Under the pieces are notes generated by a model. It made no database searches. It was not told where the DNA came from and was given only the letters and a program-made list of their open reading frames with translations. Of a stretch of 64,000 nt of DNA, positions 15,822 to 24,116 are shown in pieces; the stretch's first letter is position 1; each line of letters begins with the position of its first letter. Made by a program: the position numbers and the translations under genes. The DNA lies in IMG/VR virus record IMGVR_UViG_3300034061_005520, positions 1 to 64,000 of that record; one strand, written 5' to 3'. Source of the DNA: a virus.

Positions 15822-18421
15822 GTATATTTACTGTTGAAATTTCTCCATCCCAGGTTACCAGCGTTGAAATAGAAACGACGGTGGGACAAAATCCATCTAA
15901 TATAGATATTATAACTTCTTCAGCTGTTAATTTAGAGATAACCAATAGTGTTGCTTTACTACCATCAGATTTTAATTCTAATATAGACTCTAGACTATTC
16001 TCTGTTATTAATGCTGGATCCGGAATAGATATAGAATATGATATTAATCAGCCATCAATAACAATATCCTCTACCGGAGACTATGCTAATAAAACTCATA
16101 GCCATAATCCAGAAGATATAAACAATTTATCTACATTTATAAATAATAATATATCATCTACAATAAGTGGTCTACAAAGTCAAATTGATAATAAACAGCC
16201 GGTAGGTAACTATGCCACTTTAATTAATGGATTGATACCTCCGTCTCAACTACCAAGTTATGTTGACGATATCCTAGAATATAATAATTTATCATCTTTT
16301 CCTATAAGCGGTGAGAGTGGTAAAATTTATGTATCTTTAGATAATAGTAAAGTCTATCGTTGGGGTGGTACAGGATACATAGAGATTAGTGCTTCACCAG
16401 GATCATCAGACTCTGTACCAGAAGGCAATACTAATAAGTATTATACAGATGCTAGGGCAAGCGCAGCAGCACCAGTACAAAGCGTATCCGGCAAGACTGG
16501 TGCGGTCACACTCAATAAAAACGACGTTAATCTAGGTAATGTTGACAACACTAGCGATGCTAACAAGCCCATTAGCACAGCGGTTCAAACTGCACTAGAC
16601 AGCAAACAGCCCGCTGGGAATTATGCTGCTGCTACCCATAACCACGCTATCAGCGAAGTAAGTGGATTGCAGACCGGTCTAGACAGCAAAGCTCCTCTTG
16701 CTAATCCCACGTTTACCGGTACTGTGAATGGCATAACCAAAAGCATGGTTGGCCTAGGCAATGTTGATAACACTAGCGATACCAATAAGCCGGTTAGCAC
16801 ATCACAGCAAAGTGCTTTAGATCTTAAGGCTCCACTTGCTAGCCCAACTTTTACTGGCACTGTTAACGGTATAACTAAAAGCATGGTCGGTTTAGGCAAT
16901 GTTGATAACATCAGCGATATAAATAAACCAGTTAGTGTTCCACAGGCTTCAGCAGATGCGGCTGTACAAGCAAACGCCGCCATAGACGCCTCAACAAAAG
17001 CAAACTCTGCTCAAGCACATTCTATACAAAGAGCCAATCATACTGGTACCCAAGATATTGCCACAATTAATGGCTTACAAACAGCACTAGATAATAAAGC
17101 TGCTCTGGCTCATGGCCACAACATATCAGATATAAGTAATCTGCAGAATACACTAGACAATAAACAACCTGTTGGTAATTATGCTACATTGATTAATGGG
17201 CTTGTACCAGCGGTTCAATTACCAAGCTATATAGATGATGTTTTAGAGTACTTAAACCTCTCCACATTTCCTGTCGTTGGCGAAACTGGAAAAATTTATA
17301 TATCCTTGGATAACAATAAAACATACCGTTGGGGTGGAAGCTCGTACATAGAGATTACTGCTTCCCCAGGTAGTACGGATAGCATAGCAGAAGGCGGTGT
17401 CAATAAATACTATACCGACGCCAGAGCTAGTGCTGCTGCTCCCGTACAAAGCGTGGCTGGTAAAATCGGTAATATTAGTCTAGTCAAAAATGATGTTGGA
17501 TTAGGCAACGTTGACAACACCAGTGACGCTAACAAGCCAGTTAGCACAGCACAGCAAAGTGCTTTAGACCTTAAAGCTCCTCTTGCTAACCCGACCTTTA
17601 CGGGAACTGTGGCTGGCATTACCAAAAGCATGGTTGGTCTAGGTAGTGTCGATAACACTAGCGATGCTAATAAACCAATCAGTAGTGCGACCCAAACAGC
17701 ATTAGACCTTAAGTCTTCAGTTGGGCATAATCATACATATTCTGACATTTCTAACTTCAATACTGGCGTAGAGTCAATTGTTAGCACATCATTAATAGCT
17801 GGTAGTAATATAGTTTTAACTTATAATACATCAGCAGACACCCTAAGTATATCAACTTCTGGTTTGCAGCCAGCCGGAAATTATGCCAATGCCACACATA
17901 CCCACATTATTGATAATATTACTGGACTACAAACTGCTCTAGACAATAAACAAGCCACTGGCGACTATGCAACTAATACCGATATTAGCAACCTACAAAC
18001 ACAGATAAATAATAAACAAGCATCTGGTGACTACTCTTTAGTTGGCCATCAGCATATTAGTACAGATATTAGCGATTTTGAAAATAGGGTGGTTTCTATT
18101 GTTGCAACAGGAGTACCACTTGAGTATTTGGCAACGTCCGTGTTGGTTCATGATGATCCCATCGATATTACTGGTGATTTTAGTAGCATCACAAAAGAAT
18201 ACGTATATATTTTTAAAGATAGTGCTGTGGGATACAAACTAATATTACCAACTGCGATTAATAACAAAGCTCAATATACTCTTAAAAATAAGACATCAGA
18301 TACCATATATTTATATCCACATTCATCTCAAACGATAGACGGTTATGATTCTATAGGTCTTAACAGAATGGATATGTCTATATCTGTGATTAGCGATGGG
18401 TCGAACTGGATTATGGTGTAA
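15818..18421 (+). CDS. Tail fibre protein with repeated GLGNVDNTSD modules
   Basis: The product is 867 residues. It contains at least five copies of the fibre motif LGNVDNTSDANKPVS followed by QSALDLKAPLANPTFTGTV, typical of T4-like and prophage long tail fibres. A larger block (PSYVDDILEY... to YTDARASAAAPVQSV) occurs twice, near bases 16240-16490 and 17210-17450. HSHNPEDI and HNHAIS segments resemble metal-binding fibre knots. The C-terminal 100 residues form a non-repetitive domain, probably the receptor-binding tip or a chaperone-type end. Confidence 0.85.
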   Translation: MSIFTVEISPSQVTSVEIETTVGQNPSNIDIITSSAVNLEITNSVALLPSDFNSNIDSRLFSVINAGSGIDIEYDINQPSITISSTGDYANKTHSHNPEDINNLSTFINNNISSTISGLQSQIDNKQPVGNYATLINGLIPPSQLPSYVDDILEYNNLSSFPISGESGKIYVSLDNSKVYRWGGTGYIEISASPGSSDSVPEGNTNKYYTDARASAAAPVQSVSGKTGAVTLNKNDVNLGNVDNTSDANKPISTAVQTALDSKQPAGNYAAATHNHAISEVSGLQTGLDSKAPLANPTFTGTVNGITKSMVGLGNVDNTSDTNKPVSTSQQSALDLKAPLASPTFTGTVNGITKSMVGLGNVDNISDINKPVSVPQASADAAVQANAAIDASTKANSAQAHSIQRANHTGTQDIATINGLQTALDNKAALAHGHNISDISNLQNTLDNKQPVGNYATLINGLVPAVQLPSYIDDVLEYLNLSTFPVVGETGKIYISLDNNKTYRWGGSSYIEITASPGSTDSIAEGGVNKYYTDARASAAAPVQSVAGKIGNISLVKNDVGLGNVDNTSDANKPVSTAQQSALDLKAPLANPTFTGTVAGITKSMVGLGSVDNTSDANKPISSATQTALDLKSSVGHNHTYSDISNFNTGVESIVSTSLIAGSNIVLTYNTSADTLSISTSGLQPAGNYANATHTHIIDNITGLQTALDNKQATGDYATNTDISNLQTQINNKQASGDYSLVGHQHISTDISDFENRVVSIVATGVPLEYLATSVLVHDDPIDITGDFSSITKEYVYIFKDSAVGYKLILPTAINNKAQYTLKNKTSDTIYLYPHSSQTIDGYDSIGLNRMDMSISVISDGSNWIMV

Positions 18422-18423
18422 TG

Positions 18424-18431
18424 GGTGTATA
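18424..18431 (+). promoter_or_regulatory. GGTGTATA element
   Basis: It begins two bases after the tail-fibre stop and 31 bases before ATG 18463. A second GGTGTAA lies ten bases upstream, across the end of the fibre gene. Confidence 0.5.
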
Positions 18432-18462
18432 TTATATAGAATAATCAAAAACAGAGGCTACA

Positions 18463-18792
18463 ATGACCTATTTTCCACAAAATCAAAACGGCCAAGCTAA
18501 CAATAGCAATAGTTCTCCCGTAACTATTAGTAGTGATCAAATTGGCGCTAATCAATTAGCCTCGGAAGAAGCAAATATTCTTTTGAGACGAATAGTTAAA
18601 CTATTAGAAAGTAATGCGGTAGTTGACAGTGCAAATAGACAAAGAGTTACGATAGAAGGTATATCTGGTACTGCAAATCTTGGCAACTTAAGCAACGTCA
18701 CTACTATTTCTAATATGGATCATAGACAATTTATAGATATTTCTCGCAACACATATGCAAACTGTATTCGCAGCAAACTTAATTTTTCTTAA
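18463..18792 (+). CDS. Small virion-type protein, 109 aa
   Basis: The N-terminal third is Asn/Ser/Gln-rich and low in complexity; a helix follows (ASEEANILLRRIVKLLES), then a beta-rich end with NLGNLSNVTTI and NMDHRQFIDISRNTYANCIR. This layout is seen in small phage proteins encoded between fibre genes. It precedes the next large structural gene by 20 bases. The function is unknown. Confidence 0.55.
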   Translation: MTYFPQNQNGQANNSNSSPVTISSDQIGANQLASEEANILLRRIVKLLESNAVVDSANRQRVTIEGISGTANLGNLSNVTTISNMDHRQFIDISRNTYANCIRSKLNFS

Positions 18793-18812
18793 TACAATAG
18801 GACAAATAAATT

Positions 18813-21416
18813 ATGGCTTTAACTAATACCCTAAGAACCCAAGTAGACCTTCCGGTATGGGAGTGGCTAAGATTTGCTCCCGCAGTATCCTCTGCTGTGA
18901 GTTCAGCCTGCTCTGCGGACAATAGTTTATACCACGTTAATCACGGAAGATATATTTATTATTTAATTGCTAATGCTAGTTTTTGGAGATATGACACATA
19001 CACCGATACATATTTACAACTTGCGAGTCCGGTTGTGACCCCAACAACATTTAGCAGCATGAAATTTGCTGGTGCTGCTGGCCATAATGGTAGGGTCATT
19101 AGTGCTACTGCTAACACTATTACCACAGATACTATATATGATAAAATTTTAAAGGGATTTGATATTAAGATAGTGGGCGGCACTGGTGCTGGTCAACAAA
19201 GAACCATAATAAATGTTTCAGATGTTGTTGTTGCTGACACCGGCGTATCAACCGCTGTAACAAGTAGCACATCGTTAGTTAGAATCACCGACACTACTAA
19301 AAACTGGACCATCAACCAGTGGGTAGGATACCAAGTAAGAATTTTATTTGGTTCTGGTATCTCTCAAATTAGAAAAGTTTTATATAATGATGCCACAACT
19401 ATAACCCTGGCAGATATTAATCAGTTAGCACAAAACGTTGATGCGATGGCGCCGATGGCCACAGCTATTTCTGTCACAGCAGGCTCTCAATCAATATATA
19501 CCATAGAGTCTGGTACTCTTACAGTAGACTCCAACTGGACCACTCAGCCGGATGAAACCTCAAGATTTGTTATTCAGTCTGGTGGTATATACCTATATAC
19601 AAATGCATCACCAAACTTAACATATTATGACATTGCTGCTGATATTTGGTATTATCGAACAGCACAGGGTAGTGTTCTTAGTAATATCACCATAACAGAT
19701 GGAACCGTAGAAAGAACAACAGAAAATTCATCTATATGGTCAAAGGGTACAGCAACTTCTGGAACAACAACCTCCTTGGTTGATACGTCGAAAAGCTGGA
19801 CGCCTAATCAGTATGCTGGTTACTGGGTTCGTATTTTTAGCGGAACTGGTGTTGGACAACTTAGACAAATAGTTTCTAATACTAGTAATACATTAACATG
19901 GAGCAACGCCGGTACTGCACCAAATTCAACATCACAATATATGATAGAAGGTTTTGATGCTGGTACAGCATCCTCTGGAACAAGCACATCCATCACCGAC
20001 TCGTCAAAAAGTTGGTCAACCAACAGGTGGGCTAATTATGTAGTGCTTATTACTGGTGGCACCGGCGCGGGTCAACAAAGAATAGTATTAAGTAATACCT
20101 CTACTAGCATAACTGTTGCGACACCTTTTGATGTCACTCCAGATAATACATCAACCTTTAAAATCCAAGGAGATACTGATCTTTTATATCTGGCTCTTGG
20201 CGCACACTCTAGTATCTATACTTATTGCGTAGAAGAAGATATGATTGTTGGTAATAAAAAAATAGACGGCGGTGTTGCAAGAAGCGGCGCGGCAGCATAT
20301 GGGTCGCATAAGCCCATAGCAATATCCTCAACAACAAGGTCTGGAACAACAGCTACTGTAACAACGGTACAGAGTCACAACTTTAAAACAGGATACTCTG
20401 TCACTCATTCTGGTGCAACAGGGGCTGATGCCTCTTTGTATAATATAACAGCAACAATTACTGTTACTGGCGCTACAACTTATACCTATACTATTAGCGG
20501 AACTCCTTCGGCCAATGCCACATTTACTGCTCATAGTGCCACAGTATTGGTTGACTCTACAAAGAATTGGACCACTAATCAGTGGGCTGGTTATGTTTGC
20601 TATATGACAACATCATTAAGCGCATCAGCCACAGGACAATCTTTTAGAATAGCATCTAATACTGCTAACTCATTAACCTTTACTACGTCTGTAACTACGC
20701 CAGTTAACGCCACAACGAAGTATGTTATTTCAAAACCAAATGCTTTTGGAGCATTAGACAATGGCATCGCAACCGGCACACATTCCACAACAACACTTCA
20801 GGACACATCCAAAAACTGGGTTACAAATATTTGGGCCGGTCGCAGGGTAAAGTTTACTGGTGGTGCGGGTGTTTCGCAAGAGGCTACTGTATCATCTAAT
20901 ACTAGCAACACATTAACTTTTTCAGCCGCTGTAACCACAGCAGCAACAAGCAATAGTACAACCTATTCAATTCTAGCACCTGTTGCCAAAGGTGCGGGTC
21001 TTAATTTCACATGGAACTTTGGTGTCTCAGACGCTAACAAGAGAGGAAATCATCTAATTATATCTAGGGGTGGTGGCTCTCTTGGTTTTGAAAGATATAA
21101 TATTAATACTGACTCTTGGGATTTGGTTTCAACCACGCCACAAACGGAAACTCTCGGCAGTAGTTCACAGTATGCTTATGATGGCAATGACCGTATTTAT
21201 TTTAGTAAAGATTTAACACAAAGATGTTATTATCTGGACTTGGATACTTATACGATGCATGGCGCTGGACTCTTTCCTTATACTCAAGCTACTACAAATA
21301 CAGGTCTTGGCATTAGTAATAGAATGGAAATATTCGAAACACCCGACCACTTAAAGTATTTGTGGATAAATAGACAGCTAGGTGCAGAGTGTTTTAGAGC
21401 TCTGTTATTTTATTAA
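18813..21416 (+). CDS. Repetitive virion protein with KSWxxNQWAGY modules
   Basis: The 867-residue, almost entirely beta protein carries five recognisable copies of a module running roughly SxTDSSKSWTTNQWAGY, VRITGGTGAGQQR, SNTSNTLT, plus a degenerate first copy. The C-terminal 160 residues (GNHLIISRGGGSLGFERYNI...) have a propeller-like beta pattern without repeats. Such proteins occur among phage tail or capsid decoration genes. Its transcript starts at the GGTGTATA element before 18463. Host-contact function is inferred only from composition and location. Confidence 0.6.
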   Translation: MALTNTLRTQVDLPVWEWLRFAPAVSSAVSSACSADNSLYHVNHGRYIYYLIANASFWRYDTYTDTYLQLASPVVTPTTFSSMKFAGAAGHNGRVISATANTITTDTIYDKILKGFDIKIVGGTGAGQQRTIINVSDVVVADTGVSTAVTSSTSLVRITDTTKNWTINQWVGYQVRILFGSGISQIRKVLYNDATTITLADINQLAQNVDAMAPMATAISVTAGSQSIYTIESGTLTVDSNWTTQPDETSRFVIQSGGIYLYTNASPNLTYYDIAADIWYYRTAQGSVLSNITITDGTVERTTENSSIWSKGTATSGTTTSLVDTSKSWTPNQYAGYWVRIFSGTGVGQLRQIVSNTSNTLTWSNAGTAPNSTSQYMIEGFDAGTASSGTSTSITDSSKSWSTNRWANYVVLITGGTGAGQQRIVLSNTSTSITVATPFDVTPDNTSTFKIQGDTDLLYLALGAHSSIYTYCVEEDMIVGNKKIDGGVARSGAAAYGSHKPIAISSTTRSGTTATVTTVQSHNFKTGYSVTHSGATGADASLYNITATITVTGATTYTYTISGTPSANATFTAHSATVLVDSTKNWTTNQWAGYVCYMTTSLSASATGQSFRIASNTANSLTFTTSVTTPVNATTKYVISKPNAFGALDNGIATGTHSTTTLQDTSKNWVTNIWAGRRVKFTGGAGVSQEATVSSNTSNTLTFSAAVTTAATSNSTTYSILAPVAKGAGLNFTWNFGVSDANKRGNHLIISRGGGSLGFERYNINTDSWDLVSTTPQTETLGSSSQYAYDGNDRIYFSKDLTQRCYYLDLDTYTMHGAGLFPYTQATTNTGLGISNRMEIFETPDHLKYLWINRQLGAECFRALLFY

Positions 21417-21423
21417 AAGTTTT

Positions 21424-21431
21424 GGTGTAAA
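21424..21431 (+). promoter_or_regulatory. GGTGTAAA element (near-match)
   Basis: One mismatch from the GGTGTATA form, seven bases after the upstream stop and 35 bases before ATG 21467. ATTTTTACC at 21441-21449 can pair imperfectly with it, so a weak hairpin is also possible. Confidence 0.35.
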
Positions 21432-21466
21432 TATTGTTAGATAATTTTTACCTATAGGATAATACT

Positions 21467-22711
21467 ATGACCCAAATTAAAATTTCACAATTACCAGTTG
21501 GTGTTGCAGAAAATGACGCTGTTGTTCCGGCCACAAATGCTGCTGGTACTCAAACAAACAAAATAAAACTAACAGACATAGTTAATTTGCCTCATAATCA
21601 TGATAATAGATATTATACTGAAGCCGAGATAAACTCAATATTATCAAATTATGCTGTTCTTGGTAGCAACGGTTCTTTAACATTACCCAACGGTAGTATA
21701 CTAAGTGAAACAAATAATGCTGTTGCACTATCACCACCCACAGCAGTCGCTGGACAAAGCTTAGTAATTCGTCCAACCGCAGCTATTTGGGCAATCAGTT
21801 CTAGTAATTATATTGAATATGGTAATCCCATCACAATTGTAGTTACTTTACAAAACTGGGCTTATTTTGGAACAGTAAACTATACAATCTCTGGTCCTGG
21901 AGTTACCCCACAATCATTGGGTCGAGCACTAACTGGTAAACTAACTTTCGTAAGTACAACCGGTCCAGACGCAGAAAGTATTACTTGGACTATACCAGCT
22001 AATAGCAATATCTCTGAATTTACTCTAACATTAACAAGTGTGGATGGAACAAGATCAACCAATTATCAGACACAAAATGATCCAACACTATATTATAATT
22101 TTGAAGAATCTAATGGTATGCCAACTGGTCAATTTGTTACTGTAACTAATAATGGGATATCTAGTTCAGAACATAGTCATGTTCATCTTATCTCAGGAGA
22201 TCCTTCAACGGTTGATATTTATTTAGGAGATGATGATCAATATGTTAAGATTGAAAAAAATGGTGGAGATGTTATTGTTGGTACAGACAATAATAATAAT
22301 CACTGGACTTTTGGTACAGATGGTAGGTTAACACTACCAATAGACGGTGACATCCTAGACAGTAACGGAACATCCGTATTGGGCGGTTCAACAACCGTTA
22401 TTAGTTCATCATACTCTTCAACAATAAACACCGACGCCGCTACTGGTGACATATTCGATATAACCCTTACAGGCAACACCACACTAGCCAACCCAACCAA
22501 TCCCGTTAACGGTAAAACACTCCGCTGGAGAATCTCCCAAGACTCTACTGGCGGCAGAACCATCACTCTGGGCAACAAATTTAACATTCCTAGCAGCGCC
22601 ACCTCACCACTACCTTGGAGTACAGCAGCGAATAAGATGGACATTTTAGCTGCCACATATCATGCTGGAAGAGACAAATGGGATGTAATTGCTTTTGTTC
22701 CCGGCTACTAA
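21467..22711 (+). CDS. Tail fibre / tail tip protein, 414 aa
   Basis: The N-terminus TQIKISQLPVGVAENDAVVP is a common phage fibre attachment-type start. It is followed by HNHDNRYYTEAEINSIL, a middle immunoglobulin-like region, and HWTFGTDGRLTLPIDGDI plus SSYSSTINTDAATGDIFDI, patterns that recur in cyanophage and freshwater phage fibres. The last 100 residues form a beta end domain. It is probably a fibre or adhesin; the receptor is unknown. Confidence 0.72.
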   Translation: MTQIKISQLPVGVAENDAVVPATNAAGTQTNKIKLTDIVNLPHNHDNRYYTEAEINSILSNYAVLGSNGSLTLPNGSILSETNNAVALSPPTAVAGQSLVIRPTAAIWAISSSNYIEYGNPITIVVTLQNWAYFGTVNYTISGPGVTPQSLGRALTGKLTFVSTTGPDAESITWTIPANSNISEFTLTLTSVDGTRSTNYQTQNDPTLYYNFEESNGMPTGQFVTVTNNGISSSEHSHVHLISGDPSTVDIYLGDDDQYVKIEKNGGDVIVGTDNNNNHWTFGTDGRLTLPIDGDILDSNGTSVLGGSTTVISSSYSSTINTDAATGDIFDITLTGNTTLANPTNPVNGKTLRWRISQDSTGGRTITLGNKFNIPSSATSPLPWSTAANKMDILAATYHAGRDKWDVIAFVPGY

Positions 22712-22742
22712 CATTACGATCAATTTTAAAAAGGAGAAAATT

Positions 22743-23057
22743 ATGAATTTACCCAATCCCGTTACTATTCAACCACCTACTATTACCAGAGCTAATGGTG
22801 AAGTAAGAGTTCAAAAGCCCATTACTCTCTCATCATTAGATGTTACTATTATTGATAATGCTACTAGAAAGAGTGTTGTGGCTCAAATTCGTCCATGCCC
22901 AAGACCACTAGTTCTTTGGGAAGGTGATGCTTATGCGGCCGCTGGCGATTATACTCAGGTCCAAGTTGAAGCAAGAGTTCTTGAGTTGCTTGGCTCTGAT
23001 GTTAAAACTAGTCTTGAAGGCTTATTTTTACCACCAGTTCCTCCGGTTAAAAAGTAA
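22743..23057 (+). CDS. Small conserved virion-region protein, 104 aa
   Basis: ATG 22743 is chosen because AAAGGAGAAAA lies immediately upstream; a longer frame would overlap the fibre gene without a ribosome site. The product is predicted beta with VTIQPPTITRANGEVRV and VVAQIRPCPRPLVLWEG, and ends PPVPPVKK. It may be a small fibre-associated or chaperone protein. No family is identified. Confidence 0.6.
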   Translation: MNLPNPVTIQPPTITRANGEVRVQKPITLSSLDVTIIDNATRKSVVAQIRPCPRPLVLWEGDAYAAAGDYTQVQVEARVLELLGSDVKTSLEGLFLPPVPPVKK

Positions 23058-23074
23058 TTATTAGGAGAAAATAA

Positions 23075-24112
23075 ATGGCAACATTTTACTTCAACGGTGC
23101 GGCAGACGTCGCGGCTGAACTGCCTGGCGACTGGCAGACTCTCGGCAACTGGTGGACGGACTCTGCCCACACCGTTGCCGCGTCTGCCCTGCCCACCAGC
23201 AGCGATAGTGTCGTTTTGAGTGCCAGCGTGGCGATCAACAGCGGCAGTGCGCCAACTGTGGTGAACCTGACGCTCGTCCGGCCCGGCGATGTGTCTGTGT
23301 CTCTCTTGGTCGCAATCACCGTCACCGGCCAAGCGGCGATCAATATGGGTACGCAAAACGGCAGTACCGGCACCATCAACGGCAACGCGACGTTTAACGA
23401 CGGCGCGCTCAACATCGGCACCGTCAACGGCAACGCGACGTTTAACGACGGCACGCAAAACTACGGCACCGTCACCGGAGACGCGACGTTTAACGACGGC
23501 ACGTACAACATCGGCACCGTCACCGGAGACGCGACGTTCAACAACAGCACGCAAAACTACGGCACCGTAACCGGAGACCCGACGTTTAATGACAGTTCGA
23601 TCAACAGCGGCACCGTCACCGGCAACGCGACGTTCAACGATTATTCGGTCAACAACGATGGCTGCACCATCAACGGCAACGCGACGTTCAACTACAGTTC
23701 GCGCAACTACGGCACCGTCACCGGAGACGCGACGTTTAATGTCAGTTCGTTCAACGCAGGCACCGGCACCGTCACCGGAGACGCGACGTTTAACGACAGT
23801 TCGACCAACTACGGCACCGTCAGCGGCGATGCGACATTCAACGACAGTTCGCTCAACGGCAGCGATGTCTACGGCGATGCGACGTTTAATGATTCTGCGT
23901 ACAACGGCGCCTTTGGGCCGGGATACACTTTCTACGGTCGCGTTCATGGCAATGCGACATTCAACGACAGTTCGTACGTCAACGACGGCGGCACAGTCGA
24001 TGGCGATGCGACGTTTCGCGGCGCGTCTTACAACCGACGCGGGATCATCGGCAATGTGATTATCGCCTACGACAAAGGCATCAACGGTTCCTCTATCCTT
24101 GGAATAGTATAA
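23075..24112 (+). CDS. GC-rich beta-repeat protein (GTVTGDATFNDSS repeats)
   Basis: The product is 345 residues. After about 95 residues it consists of 13 copies of a mostly 16-residue unit of the form GDATFNDSSxNYGTVT, which should fold as a right-handed beta-solenoid with Asn/Thr/Phe ladders. Base composition is far richer in GC than every neighbour, with third positions mostly G or C, and changes at the gene edges. It is therefore very likely a recent acquisition, possibly from a GC-rich host. It sits between fibre-type genes with a GGAGAAAAT ribosome site, so a surface or adhesion role is plausible. Confidence 0.7.
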   Translation: MATFYFNGAADVAAELPGDWQTLGNWWTDSAHTVAASALPTSSDSVVLSASVAINSGSAPTVVNLTLVRPGDVSVSLLVAITVTGQAAINMGTQNGSTGTINGNATFNDGALNIGTVNGNATFNDGTQNYGTVTGDATFNDGTYNIGTVTGDATFNNSTQNYGTVTGDPTFNDSSINSGTVTGNATFNDYSVNNDGCTINGNATFNYSSRNYGTVTGDATFNVSSFNAGTGTVTGDATFNDSSTNYGTVSGDATFNDSSLNGSDVYGDATFNDSAYNGAFGPGYTFYGRVHGNATFNDSSYVNDGGTVDGDATFRGASYNRRGIIGNVIIAYDKGINGSSILGIV

Positions 24113-24116
24113 TGCT

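Noticed and set aside
22955-23947. 330-residue antisense frame over the ATFND gene
   Set aside because: GC-rich DNA lacks stops in several frames. The plus-strand frame has the repeat periodicity, a ribosome site and operon position; the antisense one is an arginine/valine-rich shadow.
15818-24112. Diversity-generating retroelement acting on the fibre genes
   Set aside because: No reverse transcriptase and no template/variable repeat pair with adenine-biased differences is seen in the window.
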